From NCBI GenBank assembly GCA_963677175.2, contig CAXXES010000006.1:372001-436000 (forward strand): DNA of 64,000 bases, read 5' to 3'. This document shows positions 1-8,133 of this stretch, one piece after another. The translations under genes and the position numbers were made by a program. Origin of the DNA: Sunxiuqinia sp963677175 (GTDB lineage Bacteria > Bacteroidota > Bacteroidia > Bacteroidales > Prolixibacteraceae). The notes beneath the pieces were generated by a model that had not been told where the DNA came from, ran no database searches, and saw only the letters and a list, made by a program, of their open reading frames with translations. Every line of letters starts with the position of its first letter. Position 1 is the stretch's first letter.

Positions 1-358
1 CCAACAAATACGTGGTCCAGGGATGCCGCTTACTACCAACGATGTACCTGAAAAAATTAAACTCGCCCATTACCGAGATGTCGGTCACAAATTTGTCAAA
101 ATCCCAAGGCTTCTCTTCATAATTACCCGTTGCACCAATGGATCCCAACAGCAGCATGGTACGTAAGCTCACCCGCGAATTGTAATTGTAACGAAAAAAT
201 ACCCCACCATTTGGATTCAAAGAACTTGCCTGATCAATATAAGTCATATCCCCCATGTAACCACCAATGCCGCCCCATATGCCAATATCCGCCGAATTTT
301 GAGCAGAAACCGAACTAAAAGTCAGGATGCTAAAAATGATTATAAAAAATCTTTTCAT
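1..358 (-). CDS. DUF6089-like outer-membrane protein, C-terminus cut by window edge
   Basis: The minus-strand reading frame starts with ATG at 358 and runs open off the left edge, giving 119 visible residues. An N-terminal signal peptide (MKRFFIIIFSILTFSSVSAQ) is followed by a glycine- and aromatic-rich stretch with alternating hydrophobic residues (DIGIWGGIGGYMGDM), typical of a small outer-membrane beta-barrel. In many Bacteroidota a DUF6089 barrel protein lies directly downstream of NAD kinase, next to the uppS/BamA genes, and the same order is seen here. The family name therefore rests on N-terminal character and context. No function is established for it. Most of the barrel lies outside the window. 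Confidence 0.7.
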   Translation of the reverse strand, partial: MKRFFIIIFSILTFSSVSAQNSADIGIWGGIGGYMGDMTYIDQASSLNPNGGVFFRYNYNSRVSLRTMLLLGSIGATGNYEEKPWDFDKFVTDISVMGEFNFFRYIVGSKRHPWTTYLL

Positions 359-544
359 CGACTATCTTTTTCATTGAAAGGTTGATAATAAAAAGACAGC
401 ATGGTAAAACATTCTGGCATATAACTACATCATTAAAACATCACTCCTTTCAAGAGCTACAAAAGTAATATAATTCTCAAAACATCTTACCGACTGCCTA
501 TTATAAAACCCAAAGAGAGGTTAAAAATTGTTAAGCTAAATTGA

Positions 545-1426
545 TTAATTTCGTTTGTCTGCGCCCCACATCAACTTATTACGAAGGGTACTGAAAAAAC
601 TATGCCCGGGGAGCTTCAGTGTTTTGACATGAAACTCAGCTTTCCGGATGTGTAACTCACCCGGAAAACCAATGGCTTCGGAACGGGAGTCGAGCGAGGT
701 CAGGAACTGCAGGCCACGTCCCTCAACCTGCAGCCGAAGGGAGATATTGTCGGGGACAACAATCGGGCGCACAGTTAAATTGTGAGGTGCAATGGGGGTA
801 ATGATCAAACTTTTGGCATCGGGTGTCAGGATTGGTCCCCCCACACTTAATGAGTAAGCGGTGGAACCGGTTGCTGTTGCGATAACCAAACCATCGGCCC
901 AATAAGTACTTAAATATTCCTCATTCAAATAGGTATGGATACGAATCATGGAAGAAGTATCCAGCTTGGTGACTGCAATTTCATTTAAAGCATAGTTAAA
1001 ATCGCCAAACAAATGCTGTGTTTCATCTAACTGAAGAACAGACCGCTCTTCCACATCGTACCTTCCATTCATGATGTGGTCAATCGCTTCATGCATGTCC
1101 TCACGCGATATATCGGACAAAAAACCAAGCCGTCCCAAATTCAAACCGATAGCCGGAATGGATTTGTTTTTCAGGGTCAGAACCGATTGAAGGAAAGTAC
1201 CGTCGCCACCAATGCTAAATAGAAAACGAACTTCGTCGGGTAAATCATTTCCGGCATTAAAAAGCCCCTTAACATCGGGCTGAACATGACAGCTGGCTTT
1301 TACAAACTCGAAAAATGGTTTGTACATATAAAACTGAATATTTCGCTCTTTCAGCAAGTCAAACAATCTGGTCAAATCAGATGTAAAGGCGGAATCAGTG
1401 TGAATTCCAAAAATTGCAATAATCAT
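545..1426 (-). CDS. nadK: NAD kinase
   Basis: This is a 293-residue ATP-NAD kinase, which phosphorylates NAD to NADP in the cytoplasm. The GGDGTFL nucleotide-binding loop lies near residue 74. The second conserved block, TGSTAYSLSVGGPI, is near residue 187, and the central NEIAVTK segment corresponds to the family NE motif. Length is normal for bacterial NadK. The gene follows the CBS-domain gene with a gap of 14 bases, so the two are probably co-transcribed with the downstream DUF6089 gene. The 186 bases between nadK and that gene show no obvious hairpin. Confidence 0.96.
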   Translation of the reverse strand: MIIAIFGIHTDSAFTSDLTRLFDLLKERNIQFYMYKPFFEFVKASCHVQPDVKGLFNAGNDLPDEVRFLFSIGGDGTFLQSVLTLKNKSIPAIGLNLGRLGFLSDISREDMHEAIDHIMNGRYDVEERSVLQLDETQHLFGDFNYALNEIAVTKLDTSSMIRIHTYLNEEYLSTYWADGLVIATATGSTAYSLSVGGPILTPDAKSLIITPIAPHNLTVRPIVVPDNISLRLQVEGRGLQFLTSLDSRSEAIGFPGELHIRKAEFHVKTLKLPGHSFFSTLRNKLMWGADKRN

Positions 1427-1440
1427 AGGGTATGCTTGGG

Positions 1441-2106
1441 CTAAATATTCATATACTTGATCAGCTGATTATACCGGTCGTCATACAAGTTATCAAGAAT
1501 GGATTCATCCATAAAAACGGCCCGGATTGAGTAATCGTAACGTACAAAAGTCTGAATAATTGAAGACAAATCAACTTGGTTAATTTTCAGTGTAATCAAC
1601 AGTTCTTTCGAATCTTCCTCTTTATAAATATATAAGCTCAAAATTTTGGCGTCATTTCCTTCTACAATTTGGGCAATCTGAGGCAGGGAATAATCGATCG
1701 GTGTCAACTCCAGCACAATAATGCCACCGGGCTCGTGAACCGCAACCAAATCGGCAAATTTCTTCGACAAATCCATCACCGAAATAACGCCCATATAGCT
1801 GTGTTTCAAATCGAGAACGGGTACCAAACTCAATTTTAGTTCCGACATCACCGAAGCAATCTCATAAATATGTTGATTCGAATGTACATGCACAGACGTC
1901 AGGTGGTCGCGGCATTCGTCCATTTTTTTATCAATCAGATTCAGATCATAAATCACCTTATCTGAGATCAATCCGATATACTCGTGATCGTTCACAACCG
2001 GCAGGTGCGAGAGGCGAAAAATCTCCATCCAGTTCAGCGCCTTTTGTCCATCATCAGTCAATCGTAATGAAGGAATAACGTCCGATATGAGGTGTTTTGC
2101 GATCAA
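1441..2106 (-). CDS. CBS-domain protein
   Basis: This 221-residue protein has two CBS domains in its first 120 residues. The first contains LPVVNDHEYIGLISDKVIYD and the second contains SLVPVLDLKHSYMGVISVMD. A C-terminal region of about 90 residues has ACT-like alternation (GGIIVLELTPIDYSLPQIAQ). CBS pairs usually bind adenosyl ligands and act as regulatory modules, but there is no attached enzyme here. The gene sits immediately upstream of nadK, an arrangement common in Bacteroidota, which suggests a role linked to nucleotide status. It is divergent from pdxJ across a gap of 54 bases that must hold both promoters. Confidence 0.88.
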   Translation of the reverse strand: MIAKHLISDVIPSLRLTDDGQKALNWMEIFRLSHLPVVNDHEYIGLISDKVIYDLNLIDKKMDECRDHLTSVHVHSNQHIYEIASVMSELKLSLVPVLDLKHSYMGVISVMDLSKKFADLVAVHEPGGIIVLELTPIDYSLPQIAQIVEGNDAKILSLYIYKEEDSKELLITLKINQVDLSSIIQTFVRYDYSIRAVFMDESILDNLYDDRYNQLIKYMNI

Positions 2107-2160
2107 TCTCTTAATTGTTTCAAATGTATATTGTAACTTGCAGGCCTCTATTTTATCATT

Positions 2161-2877
2161 ATGACAAGACTAAGCGTAAATATAAACAAAATCGCAACAC
2201 TAAGAAATTCCCGCGGAGGAAAAATCCCCAGTGTTCTTGATGCAGCAATCAACTGTCAAAAATTTGGTGCCGAAGGAATTACCGTCCATCCACGCCCCGA
2301 TGAGCGGCACATTACCCGGCAAGATGTTTATGACATTAAACCCCATATTACCACCGAATTTAACATTGAAGGCTATCCCAGCGACGATTTTATAAAACTG
2401 GTTATTGATATCAAAGCCAATCAGACCACCTTAGTGCCCGATGAGCCCGGGCAATTAACCTCGGACCACGGATGGGACACGGTAAAACACCACGATTTTC
2501 TGGTCGATGTGATTGGCCGGCTAAAGGCTGCCGGAATCCGGACCTCAATTTTTGTTGATCCTGATTTACATGCCATTGAGGGCGCGGCTAAAGTGGGAGC
2601 CGATCGTATTGAACTGTACACCGAACCCTATGCAGCCGTCTATCCTTCGGATCCGGATAAAGCCATTGCCCCTTTTGTTGAAGCAGCTAAGCTGGCCCGG
2701 CAATTAAACTTGGGAATCAATGCGGGTCACGACCTGAGCCTGAAAAATCTCAAATTCCTGATCGACAAAATTCCATACATCGACGAAGTTTCCATTGGCC
2801 ACGCCCTTATTGCCGATGCCCTTTACCTGGGATTGAGAAATACGATTCACGAGTACCTGGAATGTATTCAGCCGTAA
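2161..2877 (+). CDS. pdxJ: Pyridoxine 5'-phosphate synthase
   Basis: This is a 238-residue TIM-barrel enzyme that condenses 1-deoxyxylulose 5-phosphate with 3-amino-2-oxopropyl phosphate in the DXP-dependent vitamin B6 pathway. The diagnostic N-terminus LSVNINKIATLRNSRGG is present, followed by GITVHPRPDERHI (active-site His and Arg) and the C-terminal phosphate-binding region VSIGHALIADALYLG. Length matches the family. It is divergent from the CBS/nadK pair. The window also carries a pdxB homolog at 62812-63960, so two enzymes of the same cofactor pathway are present. Confidence 0.97.
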   Translation: MTRLSVNINKIATLRNSRGGKIPSVLDAAINCQKFGAEGITVHPRPDERHITRQDVYDIKPHITTEFNIEGYPSDDFIKLVIDIKANQTTLVPDEPGQLTSDHGWDTVKHHDFLVDVIGRLKAAGIRTSIFVDPDLHAIEGAAKVGADRIELYTEPYAAVYPSDPDKAIAPFVEAAKLARQLNLGINAGHDLSLKNLKFLIDKIPYIDEVSIGHALIADALYLGLRNTIHEYLECIQP

Positions 2878-2965
2878 ACAAGCTGGCATTCACATCGTTT
2901 TAAAAGAATCATTCTTCTAAATATCAGAGGAGAAACCGGCTTTTAAAAATACCGCATCTTTCACT

Positions 2966-3775
2966 ATGAAACTATATTACCGAGAAGAAGGCAAAGAAAA
3001 TAAGCATACCATCGTGATTGTGCACGGGCTTTACGGCTCGTCCGACAATTGGCTGACGGTTGGTAAAAAGCTGGGCAAAAAGCATCATGTGTATCTGGTC
3101 GATCAGCGCAACCATGGCCGCTCGCCCAATGCCGATGAACACAGCTACGAAGGGATGGCCGAAGATTTAGCAGGTTTCTTCGAAGAGCACAAAATTGGGA
3201 AAGCCATCGTCATTGGGCACAGCATGGGCGGAAAAACAGCCATGTATTTCGCGGCAGATTATCCGGAAAAGATTGATAAGCTAATTGTGGCCGATATTGC
3301 CCCAAAAAATTACTTTGAACTGGAAGAAAAAGGCCAGTATTACCTGCACCAGCATATTCTCGAATCGCTAAAAGAAGTGCGCAAACATCAGTTTGAAACA
3401 CGCGAGGAAATTGCCGACTTTTTAAGTCTGAAGCTCGACAATAAGGGACTGGTGATGTTTCTGCTGAAAAATGTTTATCGAAATAAACAAACCAAAAAAT
3501 TCGACTGCCGCATCAATGTCGATGTGTTGTACGACCACCTGGACGAAATCATCAGTGGCGTCAACTACCGCTGGATGGAAGACCGGATGCCGATTTTAAA
3601 TTACCCGGTGCTATTCATCAAAGGCGAAAAATCACCTTACATTTCCGAAGAAGATGAGAAGAAGATTAAGGAGATTTACCCCGAAGCGCAAATCACAACC
3701 ATTCCCGATGCGGGACATTGGCTTCATGCCGAGCAACCCAAATTATTTATGGAAGCACTCGAACGGTTTATCTAA
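2966..3775 (+). CDS. Alpha/beta-fold hydrolase (YbfF-type esterase)
   Basis: This is a 269-residue soluble hydrolase. The oxyanion region IVHGLYGSSDNW is near residue 18. The nucleophile elbow GHSMGG (serine at about 86) and the C-terminal DAGHWLHAE histidine complete a Ser-Asp-His triad. The sequence VDQRNHGRSP is characteristic of the YbfF/ABHD11-like group, whose members hydrolyse short acyl esters or acyl-CoA. The true substrate cannot be told from sequence. It is 88 bases downstream of pdxJ on the same strand and may share its transcript. The stop codon is immediately followed by the 21-bp repeat array. Confidence 0.9.
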   Translation: MKLYYREEGKENKHTIVIVHGLYGSSDNWLTVGKKLGKKHHVYLVDQRNHGRSPNADEHSYEGMAEDLAGFFEEHKIGKAIVIGHSMGGKTAMYFAADYPEKIDKLIVADIAPKNYFELEEKGQYYLHQHILESLKEVRKHQFETREEIADFLSLKLDNKGLVMFLLKNVYRNKQTKKFDCRINVDVLYDHLDEIISGVNYRWMEDRMPILNYPVLFIKGEKSPYISEEDEKKIKEIYPEAQITTIPDAGHWLHAEQPKLFMEALERFI

Positions 3776-3780
3776 GTCAA

Positions 3781-4027
3781 TAGCCCGAAGCTTCCTACCC
3801 TTCTCCCGAAGCAATCTACCCTATTCCCGAAGCATTCTACCCTTCTCCCGAAGCATTCTACCCTATTCCCGAAGCATTCTCCCCTATTCCCGAAGCGTTC
3901 TACCCTTCTCCCGAAGCGTTCTACCCTATTCCCGAAGCGTTCTACCCTATTCCCGAAGCATTCTACCCTATTCCCGAAGCATTCTACCCTATTCCCGAAG
4001 AAAGATCTTCCATTCCCGAAGAAGAAT
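3781..4027. repeat. 21-bp tandem repeat array (minisatellite)
   Basis: About eleven consecutive units of a 21-bp motif, consensus CCCGAAGCATTCTACCCTATT, follow the hydrolase stop codon. Units differ at a few positions (GCATT or GCGTT, CTATT or CTTCT). One frame is open through the array and reads a 7-residue repeat (SRSILPY), but only because 21 is divisible by three. There is no credible start or neighbouring coding signal. Two and a half further units lie at 4808-4856, ahead of the second copy of the duplicated block. The array has no spacers and so is not CRISPR-like. Confidence 0.93.
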
Positions 4028-4057
4028 CTTTTAGAATGTATCTATGATATCCAATAA

Positions 4058-4558
4058 TATTATAGATATTTTCTAATAAGTTGGATTACTCCCCATGGAC
4101 AGCTACCCTTTTATACGCATCTCTATGAGTTTTGCCCCTCACTTGAACTGGACTTTTTCTAAGAACCAGAAGATAGAGCACAATGGATTTGAATAGAAAA
4201 CCTTATTTTTAGTCTTTAAACCTTAGTAGCTAGCGATTAACGTAGAGACACAACCTTATTTTGCCTTATTTTATGAAGATTGAATACAACAATTTATACA
4301 CCCATTTAAGAAATAAGGTGAATAAGGTGGGAGGGGAGTAAATCTAACAGGGCTACTAAGGTTAGGACACAAAATAAAGTTTTTTGAACAGGATAACGCT
4401 GATTCTCCACAACTTTTTAAAGTGATCGCCCACTTCGCCGGTAGGCGAAAGCAGCGTAGGCCGAAAACCGCGACACCGGAGTTCGCACCATCGCAGGTGG
4501 TTGGTTTCCTGCCCTTGTAAAAGGGAAGGTGGTTTCGATTTATCGAAATCGGAAGGGT
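4058..4558. repeat. Direct repeat of about 500 bp, copy A
   Basis: Copy A of an almost identical block that recurs at 4860-5354, offset by 802 bases. It begins at TATTATAGATATT, contains the segment TAGCTAGCGATTAACGTAG and ends in an AT-palindrome around GATTTATCGAAATC. The distal half is GC-rich with short inverted repeats such as TCGCCGGTAGGCGA, so it could fold as RNA or act as a mobile non-coding element. No transposase is present. Short minus-strand reading frames here lack support as genes. Confidence 0.9.
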
Positions 4559-4807
4559 CAGAAAGCAAAACAATAGCCTTGGTTCATCTTATTAACAGAT
4601 TCCGAAACAAGTTCGGAAAGACGCTCCATAAGTTAGGGTTTGTCCGTCCTGCGAGGAAAGAACGACCTGCCAACGTCGTCAGCTTGCGACCAATCGAATC
4701 AAGCTTTAGAAGCGGTTAAAAAAATTGGTGGAATCCGTGTCATTTGTGGACCAACAATCGAATGGTCGCAGGCCATGAGCTATTCATTCGTGCATTCGTG
4801 GCTCGCA

Positions 4808-4856
4808 CTCCCGAAGCGTTCTACCCTATTCCCGAAGCATTCTACCCTTCTCCCAA
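4808..4856. repeat. Short second array of 21-bp units
   Basis: About two and a half units of the 3781-4027 motif (CCCGAAGCGTTCTACCCTATT type) stand directly in front of copy B of the duplicated block. The duplicated module is therefore array plus block, not the block alone. The final unit changes to TCTCCCAAGAG where copy B begins. Confidence 0.85.
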
Positions 4857-4859
4857 GAG

Positions 4860-5354
4860 TATTATAGATATTCTCTAACAAGTTGAATTGCTCCCCATGG
4901 ACAGCTACCCTTCTTTATACACATCTCTATGAGTTTTAACCCTCACTTGAACTGGACTTTTTTCTAAGAACCAGAAGATAGAACACAACGGATTTGAATA
5001 AAAAACCCTTATTTTTAGTCTTTAAACCTTAGTAGCTAGCGATTAACGTAGAGACACAACCTTATTTGCCTTATTTTATGAAGATTGAATACAACAATTT
5101 ATACACCCATTTAAGAAATAAGGTGGGAGGGGAGTAAATCTAACAGGGCTACTAAGGTTAGGACACAAAATAAAGTTTTTTGAACAGGATAACGCTGATT
5201 CTCCACAACTTTTTAAAGTGATCGCCCACTTCGCCGGTAGGCGAAAGCAGCGTAGGCCGAAAACCGCGACACCGGAGTTCGCACCATCGCAGGTGGTTGG
5301 TTTCCTGCCCTTGTAAAAGGGAAGGTGGTTTCGATTTATCGAAATCGGAAGGGT
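4860..5354. repeat. Direct repeat of about 500 bp, copy B
   Basis: This copy matches 4058-4558 over its full length, with scattered substitutions and one deletion of about nine bases (copy A reads GGTGAATAAGGTGGGAGG where B reads GGTGGGAGG). Identity is high enough to imply a recent duplication. The end points of both copies are sharp: both finish at GAAATCGGAAGGGT and then diverge completely. Confidence 0.9.
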
Positions 5355-5362
5355 TCATGTCT

Positions 5363-5390
5363 TCAAATTCCAAGTTCCAAGTTCCAAGGG
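5363..5390. repeat. Dispersed TTGGAACTTGGAATTTG-type repeat
   Basis: The sequence TCAAATTCCAAGTTCCAAG and its continuation form short direct repeats of AAGTTCC. The same motif on the opposite strand appears at 22213-22248 and 61767-61812. All three are intergenic, which marks it as a small dispersed repeat and not part of a gene. Confidence 0.7.
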
Positions 5391-5510
5391 TCCAACCACA
5401 GGCGATGAATGGTCACCAACGACCAATGACTAATTCACTAATGACTAATTCTCTAATCCTTATCATCTGTGTTCTCTGTGGCTAAAAATAAACATGAAAC
5501 AATCACAGTT

Positions 5511-5571
5511 CGAAAACCGCAACACCGGAGTTCGCACCATCGCAGGTGGTTGGTTTCCTTCCCTTGTAAAA
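5511..5571. repeat. Partial third copy of the duplicated block
   Basis: This stretch of about 61 bases repeats the core found at 4462-4522 and in copy B (CGAAAACCGCAACACCGGAG through CCCTTGTAAAAG) with few changes. It then jumps to a sequence resembling the start of the block (CTACCCTTATACAC). It looks like a recombined fragment. Between this fragment and 5785 no gene or hairpin is visible. Confidence 0.75.
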
Positions 5572-5785
5572 GCTACCCTTATACACCAATATGATGGGTC
5601 ACAAAAACTATTAGATTTATAGACCTCTCCGAGAGAAACCGATTACCCCAACGGGGTTAAACAACAATAGCCCCGGAGATAAAAAGAAACCAAGACAAAG
5701 GATTGTCGCAATCCTCCCCCTGATTCGTCGTATTTACACACCATTGATCTAAGAAAATCGAATTAATTTTATCCTATCGAATAAA

Positions 5786-5878
5786 TAAGGTCACGGACCT
5801 ATTTGATATTTTCGGTTTCGCTTCTATCACAGATTGTTAAAGACTCGAAACATGACACTAAATTATTCGCACTACTTA
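5786..5878. repeat. 93-bp dispersed repeat, copy 1
   Basis: This element starts at TAAGGTCACGGACCTATTTG and ends at TTATTCGCACTACTTA. It recurs at 54009-54101 with the same length and only two substitutions, nearly 48 kb away. Here it lies 32 bases upstream of the SRPBCC gene, so it could supply a leader or promoter. The other copy is not placed as a leader: it sits after the 3' end of uxaC and upstream of the leftward kdgK. Confidence 0.9.
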
Positions 5879-5910
5879 GCAACACACATCACCAATTAAA
5901 ATGATACATC

Positions 5911-6405
5911 ATGGAAACGAAAGACAAAGAAAAGTATGTCGAATCTTCTGGCAAAATGGAAAGAATGCATTTCGAAGTTGAAATCAATGCCCCGGCGCAA
6001 CAGGTCTACCAAACCATGCTCGACGAAAAGCACTACCGCGAGTGGACCGCCCTTTTTAACCCGACATCGCACTACCGGGGATCATGGGAAAAAGGCGAAA
6101 AGATTCTTTTTATTGGTGAAGATGAAAAAGGCAACGCCGGAGGAATGGTCGCCCGAATCAAGGAAAACATCCCCAATGAATTCATCAGCATCGAACACCT
6201 CGGAATCATTCAAAACGACCAGGAGATTACAAGCGGTCCGGAAGTTGAAGGCTGGGCCGGTGCCCTGGAGAACTATACCTTCTCCGAAACCAAGGGAAAA
6301 ACCCTCCTTTCGGTTGATGTAGACACCAACCAGGAATACGAAAAGTACTTCTCGGAGACCTGGCCTAAGGCCTTGAATAAGCTGAAAGAAATTTGCGAAC
6401 AATAA
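5911..6405 (+). CDS. SRPBCC / AHSA1-domain protein
   Basis: This 164-residue protein is of the START/Bet v1-like superfamily, closest in style to AHSA1 (activator of Hsp90 ATPase) proteins. After a charged lead of about 17 residues it reads RMHFEVEINAPAQQVYQTML and then WTALFNPTSHYRGSW. Later comes WAGALENYTFSETKGKTLLS, the usual SRPBCC strand-and-helix pattern. The family binds hydrophobic ligands in a cavity, but no ligand can be assigned. It is the first gene of a compact four-gene accessory group, preceded by the 93-bp dispersed repeat. Confidence 0.85.
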   Translation: METKDKEKYVESSGKMERMHFEVEINAPAQQVYQTMLDEKHYREWTALFNPTSHYRGSWEKGEKILFIGEDEKGNAGGMVARIKENIPNEFISIEHLGIIQNDQEITSGPEVEGWAGALENYTFSETKGKTLLSVDVDTNQEYEKYFSETWPKALNKLKEICEQ

Positions 6406-6430
6406 TTATCAACCTAAAAACACAACAATT

Positions 6431-6874
6431 ATGGCAACAGTAAGCACCTACTTAAATTTTCCTCGGAATACGGAAGAAGCATTCAATTTCTATAAGTCTG
6501 TTTTTGGAACCAAATTTTGGGGCGAAGGGATCATGCGTTTCAAAGATGTTCCACCATCCGAAGACATGCCTCCCATTCCCGAAGCCGACAAAGATCTGGT
6601 GATGCACGTATCCTTACCCATTCTTGGCGGTCATCTGCTCATGGGATCCGATTCGCCTGAGTCCATGGGGTTCAAACCAAAACAGGGAAACAACGTCTAC
6701 ATCAACCTGCAACCCGACACCCGCAAGGAAACCGAACGCCTATTCAATGCTCTTTCAGAAGGAGGCGAAGTGGAAATGCCGTTACAAGACATGTTTTGGG
6801 GCGATTACTTCGGAAGTTGCAAAGACCGTTTTGGCGTGCTATGGATGGTTAACTGCGAGGAAAAGGCGGATTAA
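6431..6874 (+). CDS. VOC-family protein (PhnB / glyoxalase-like)
   Basis: This 147-residue protein has the PhnB-like fold. It starts STYLNFPRNTEEAFNFYKSVFGTKFWGE, has a central VMHVSLPILGGHLLMGSD, and ends DRFGVLWMVNCEE. These are the recognisable beta-alpha-beta-beta-beta units of the vicinal oxygen chelate superfamily. PhnB-like members often lack a known enzymatic role. It follows the SRPBCC gene by 25 bases, and its stop codon overlaps the next start (TAATG), so the genes are probably translated from one message. Confidence 0.88.
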   Translation: MATVSTYLNFPRNTEEAFNFYKSVFGTKFWGEGIMRFKDVPPSEDMPPIPEADKDLVMHVSLPILGGHLLMGSDSPESMGFKPKQGNNVYINLQPDTRKETERLFNALSEGGEVEMPLQDMFWGDYFGSCKDRFGVLWMVNCEEKAD

Positions 6875-7185
6875 TGCCGGCGAAAAACAAAGCGTTACGA
6901 ATCTGTAAAAACGGTCACCAATACTATAAAAGCAGTGACTGCCCTACTTGCGCGGTTTGCGAAGAGGAAAGAAAGCCAGCGACTGGTTTTCTTTCCTTGC
7001 TTGCAGCTCCGGCACGAAGGGCTTTGGAAAACGAGGGCATCCGAACGATCCATCAACTGGCCGAACGACGTGAATCGGAGATTCTGAAGCTACACGGTAT
7101 GGGGAAAACCTCTTTGCCCAAACTTCATTCGGCACTAAAAGAACATGGACTCCGATTTCAAACCGAGCCGAAGTCGAAAAAATAA
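6874..7185 (+). CDS. RNA polymerase alpha C-terminal-domain-like protein with zinc-ribbon-like start
   Basis: This 103-residue protein begins with a cysteine/histidine cluster (CKNGHQYYKSSDCPTCAVC, residues about 11-29) that looks like a small zinc ribbon. Residues about 42-90 (LAAPARRALENEGIRTIHQL and LHGMGKTSLPKLHSAL) resemble the helix-hairpin-helix alpha-CTD that contacts UP-element DNA. It is not a full RNAP alpha subunit. Translational coupling to the VOC gene suggests a joint role. Such stand-alone alpha-CTD-like proteins are known next to SRPBCC/VOC genes in Bacteroidota, with no proven function. Confidence 0.8.
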   Translation: MPAKNKALRICKNGHQYYKSSDCPTCAVCEEERKPATGFLSLLAAPARRALENEGIRTIHQLAERRESEILKLHGMGKTSLPKLHSALKEHGLRFQTEPKSKK

Positions 7186-7259
7186 AGTCGGATTGTCCGC
7201 ATAACCATTGAATTGGCAGGTATGTTAAGGAACAGCCAACAAATAAAGAAAGCAAATTC

Positions 7260-7835
7260 ATGAGTAAAATAATTTCATTTATGCACGTATCTCTTGACGG
7301 TTTTGTAGCAGGACCAAACGGCGAAATGAACTGGATTAATGTTGACGAGGAAATTTTTGATTATGTCGGCAAGCGGATCAGCAAAGGCGACACTGCCTTA
7401 TATGGACGAGTAACTTATCAGATGATGGAAAGTTACTGGCCTACCGCAGGAGACAAGCCGACAGCAACCAAACACGACATTGAACATTCGAAGTGGTATA
7501 GCAAAGTTCACAAAATGGTTCTCTCAAAAACAATGGGAAATACGGGTTTGACCAACACAACAATCATCAGCGACAACCTTACATACAGGATTAATGAAAT
7601 AAAACAACAGGTGGGTGAAGACATCTTGCTTTTTGGCAGCCCCACAGCAACACATTCACTCATTCAACAAAACTTAATTGACGGCTACTGGTTATTTGTC
7701 AATCCAATTATTCTCGGACAAGGCATTCCATTGTTTGCAGACATCAAAGAGAAAATAAAGCTCAAGCTATTGCCAACGACTCGCCAATTTACTTGCGGGG
7801 TAACCGAACTGAATTACTTAGTGAACAGACAATAG
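7260..7835 (+). CDS. Dihydrofolate reductase-family (RibD C-terminal) protein
   Basis: This 191-residue protein starts KIISFMHVSLDGFVAGPNGEM, the standard opening of RibD_C/DHFR-like reductases. It continues with ALYGRVTYQMMESYW and ends with the NADPH-binding ILLFGSPTATHSLIQQNLID and LFVNPIILGQGIPLF segments. Members reduce pteridine- or pyrimidine-like substrates, or have unknown substrates. It is the last recognisable gene of the 5.9-7.8 kb accessory group and is followed within 6 bases by an unrecognised short frame. Confidence 0.88.
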   Translation: MSKIISFMHVSLDGFVAGPNGEMNWINVDEEIFDYVGKRISKGDTALYGRVTYQMMESYWPTAGDKPTATKHDIEHSKWYSKVHKMVLSKTMGNTGLTNTTIISDNLTYRINEIKQQVGEDILLFGSPTATHSLIQQNLIDGYWLFVNPIILGQGIPLFADIKEKIKLKLLPTTRQFTCGVTELNYLVNRQ

Positions 7836-7841
7836 GAAATC

Positions 7842-8057
7842 TTGCAGATATTTAATTTGTATGTTTCCTTTTTGAAACATGAGCCGGAAACTCAAATCGA
7901 GTTCCCATGGACTGCGGATGATGGATCTTTTCGAATCCTTTCATTGCACCAAAAAGTCATTTGCAGTGTGCTCGATCTTTCGGTAACCAACACCGTCAAA
8001 GGAATGGATGCCTTGGGAAAGCTTTTTGGCAAAGCGGTCATGACCACCCGAAATTGA
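7842..8057 (+). CDS. Short unrecognised reading frame, possibly a gene remnant
   Basis: This frame of 71 codons opens with TTG and has codon use like its neighbours. Its product (VSFLKHEPETQIEFPWTADD, then SVLDLSVTNTVKGMDALGK) does not begin like a complete domain. I do not recognise the family. It might be the C-terminal remnant of a larger gene, since no good start or promoter is seen and the preceding CDS ends 6 bases upstream. Equally it may not be expressed. Confidence 0.35.
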   Translation: MQIFNLYVSFLKHEPETQIEFPWTADDGSFRILSLHQKVICSVLDLSVTNTVKGMDALGKLFGKAVMTTRN

Positions 8058-8107
8058 AAAACAATCAACCGAATTGCCGAAAAATTAGACTGAGCGTGGC
8101 GACATAA

Positions 8108-8133
8108 AACCCGGGATTAAACTACCCCCGGTT
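8108..8133 (-). terminator. Possible terminator hairpin overlapping the end of malQ
   Basis: AACCCGGG at 8108-8115 faces CCCCGGTT at 8126-8133, which gives an imperfect GC-rich stem with one bulge that overlaps the malQ stop region. Reading leftwards it is followed by a short T-run. The imperfect pairing makes this a weak call. Confidence 0.35.

Noticed and set aside
3781..4027. CRISPR array
   Set aside because: Units are contiguous at 21 bp with no spacers, and no cas genes are in the window.
3654..4034. Open frame of 126 codons across the 21-bp array
   Set aside because: It is open only because the repeat length is a multiple of three. It begins inside the hydrolase gene and has no independent start or family.
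4271..5373. Minus-strand frames in the duplicated block (100, 68 and 71 codons)
   Set aside because: The same product appears from both copies, but coding character is poor and starts differ. The block is better read as non-coding.
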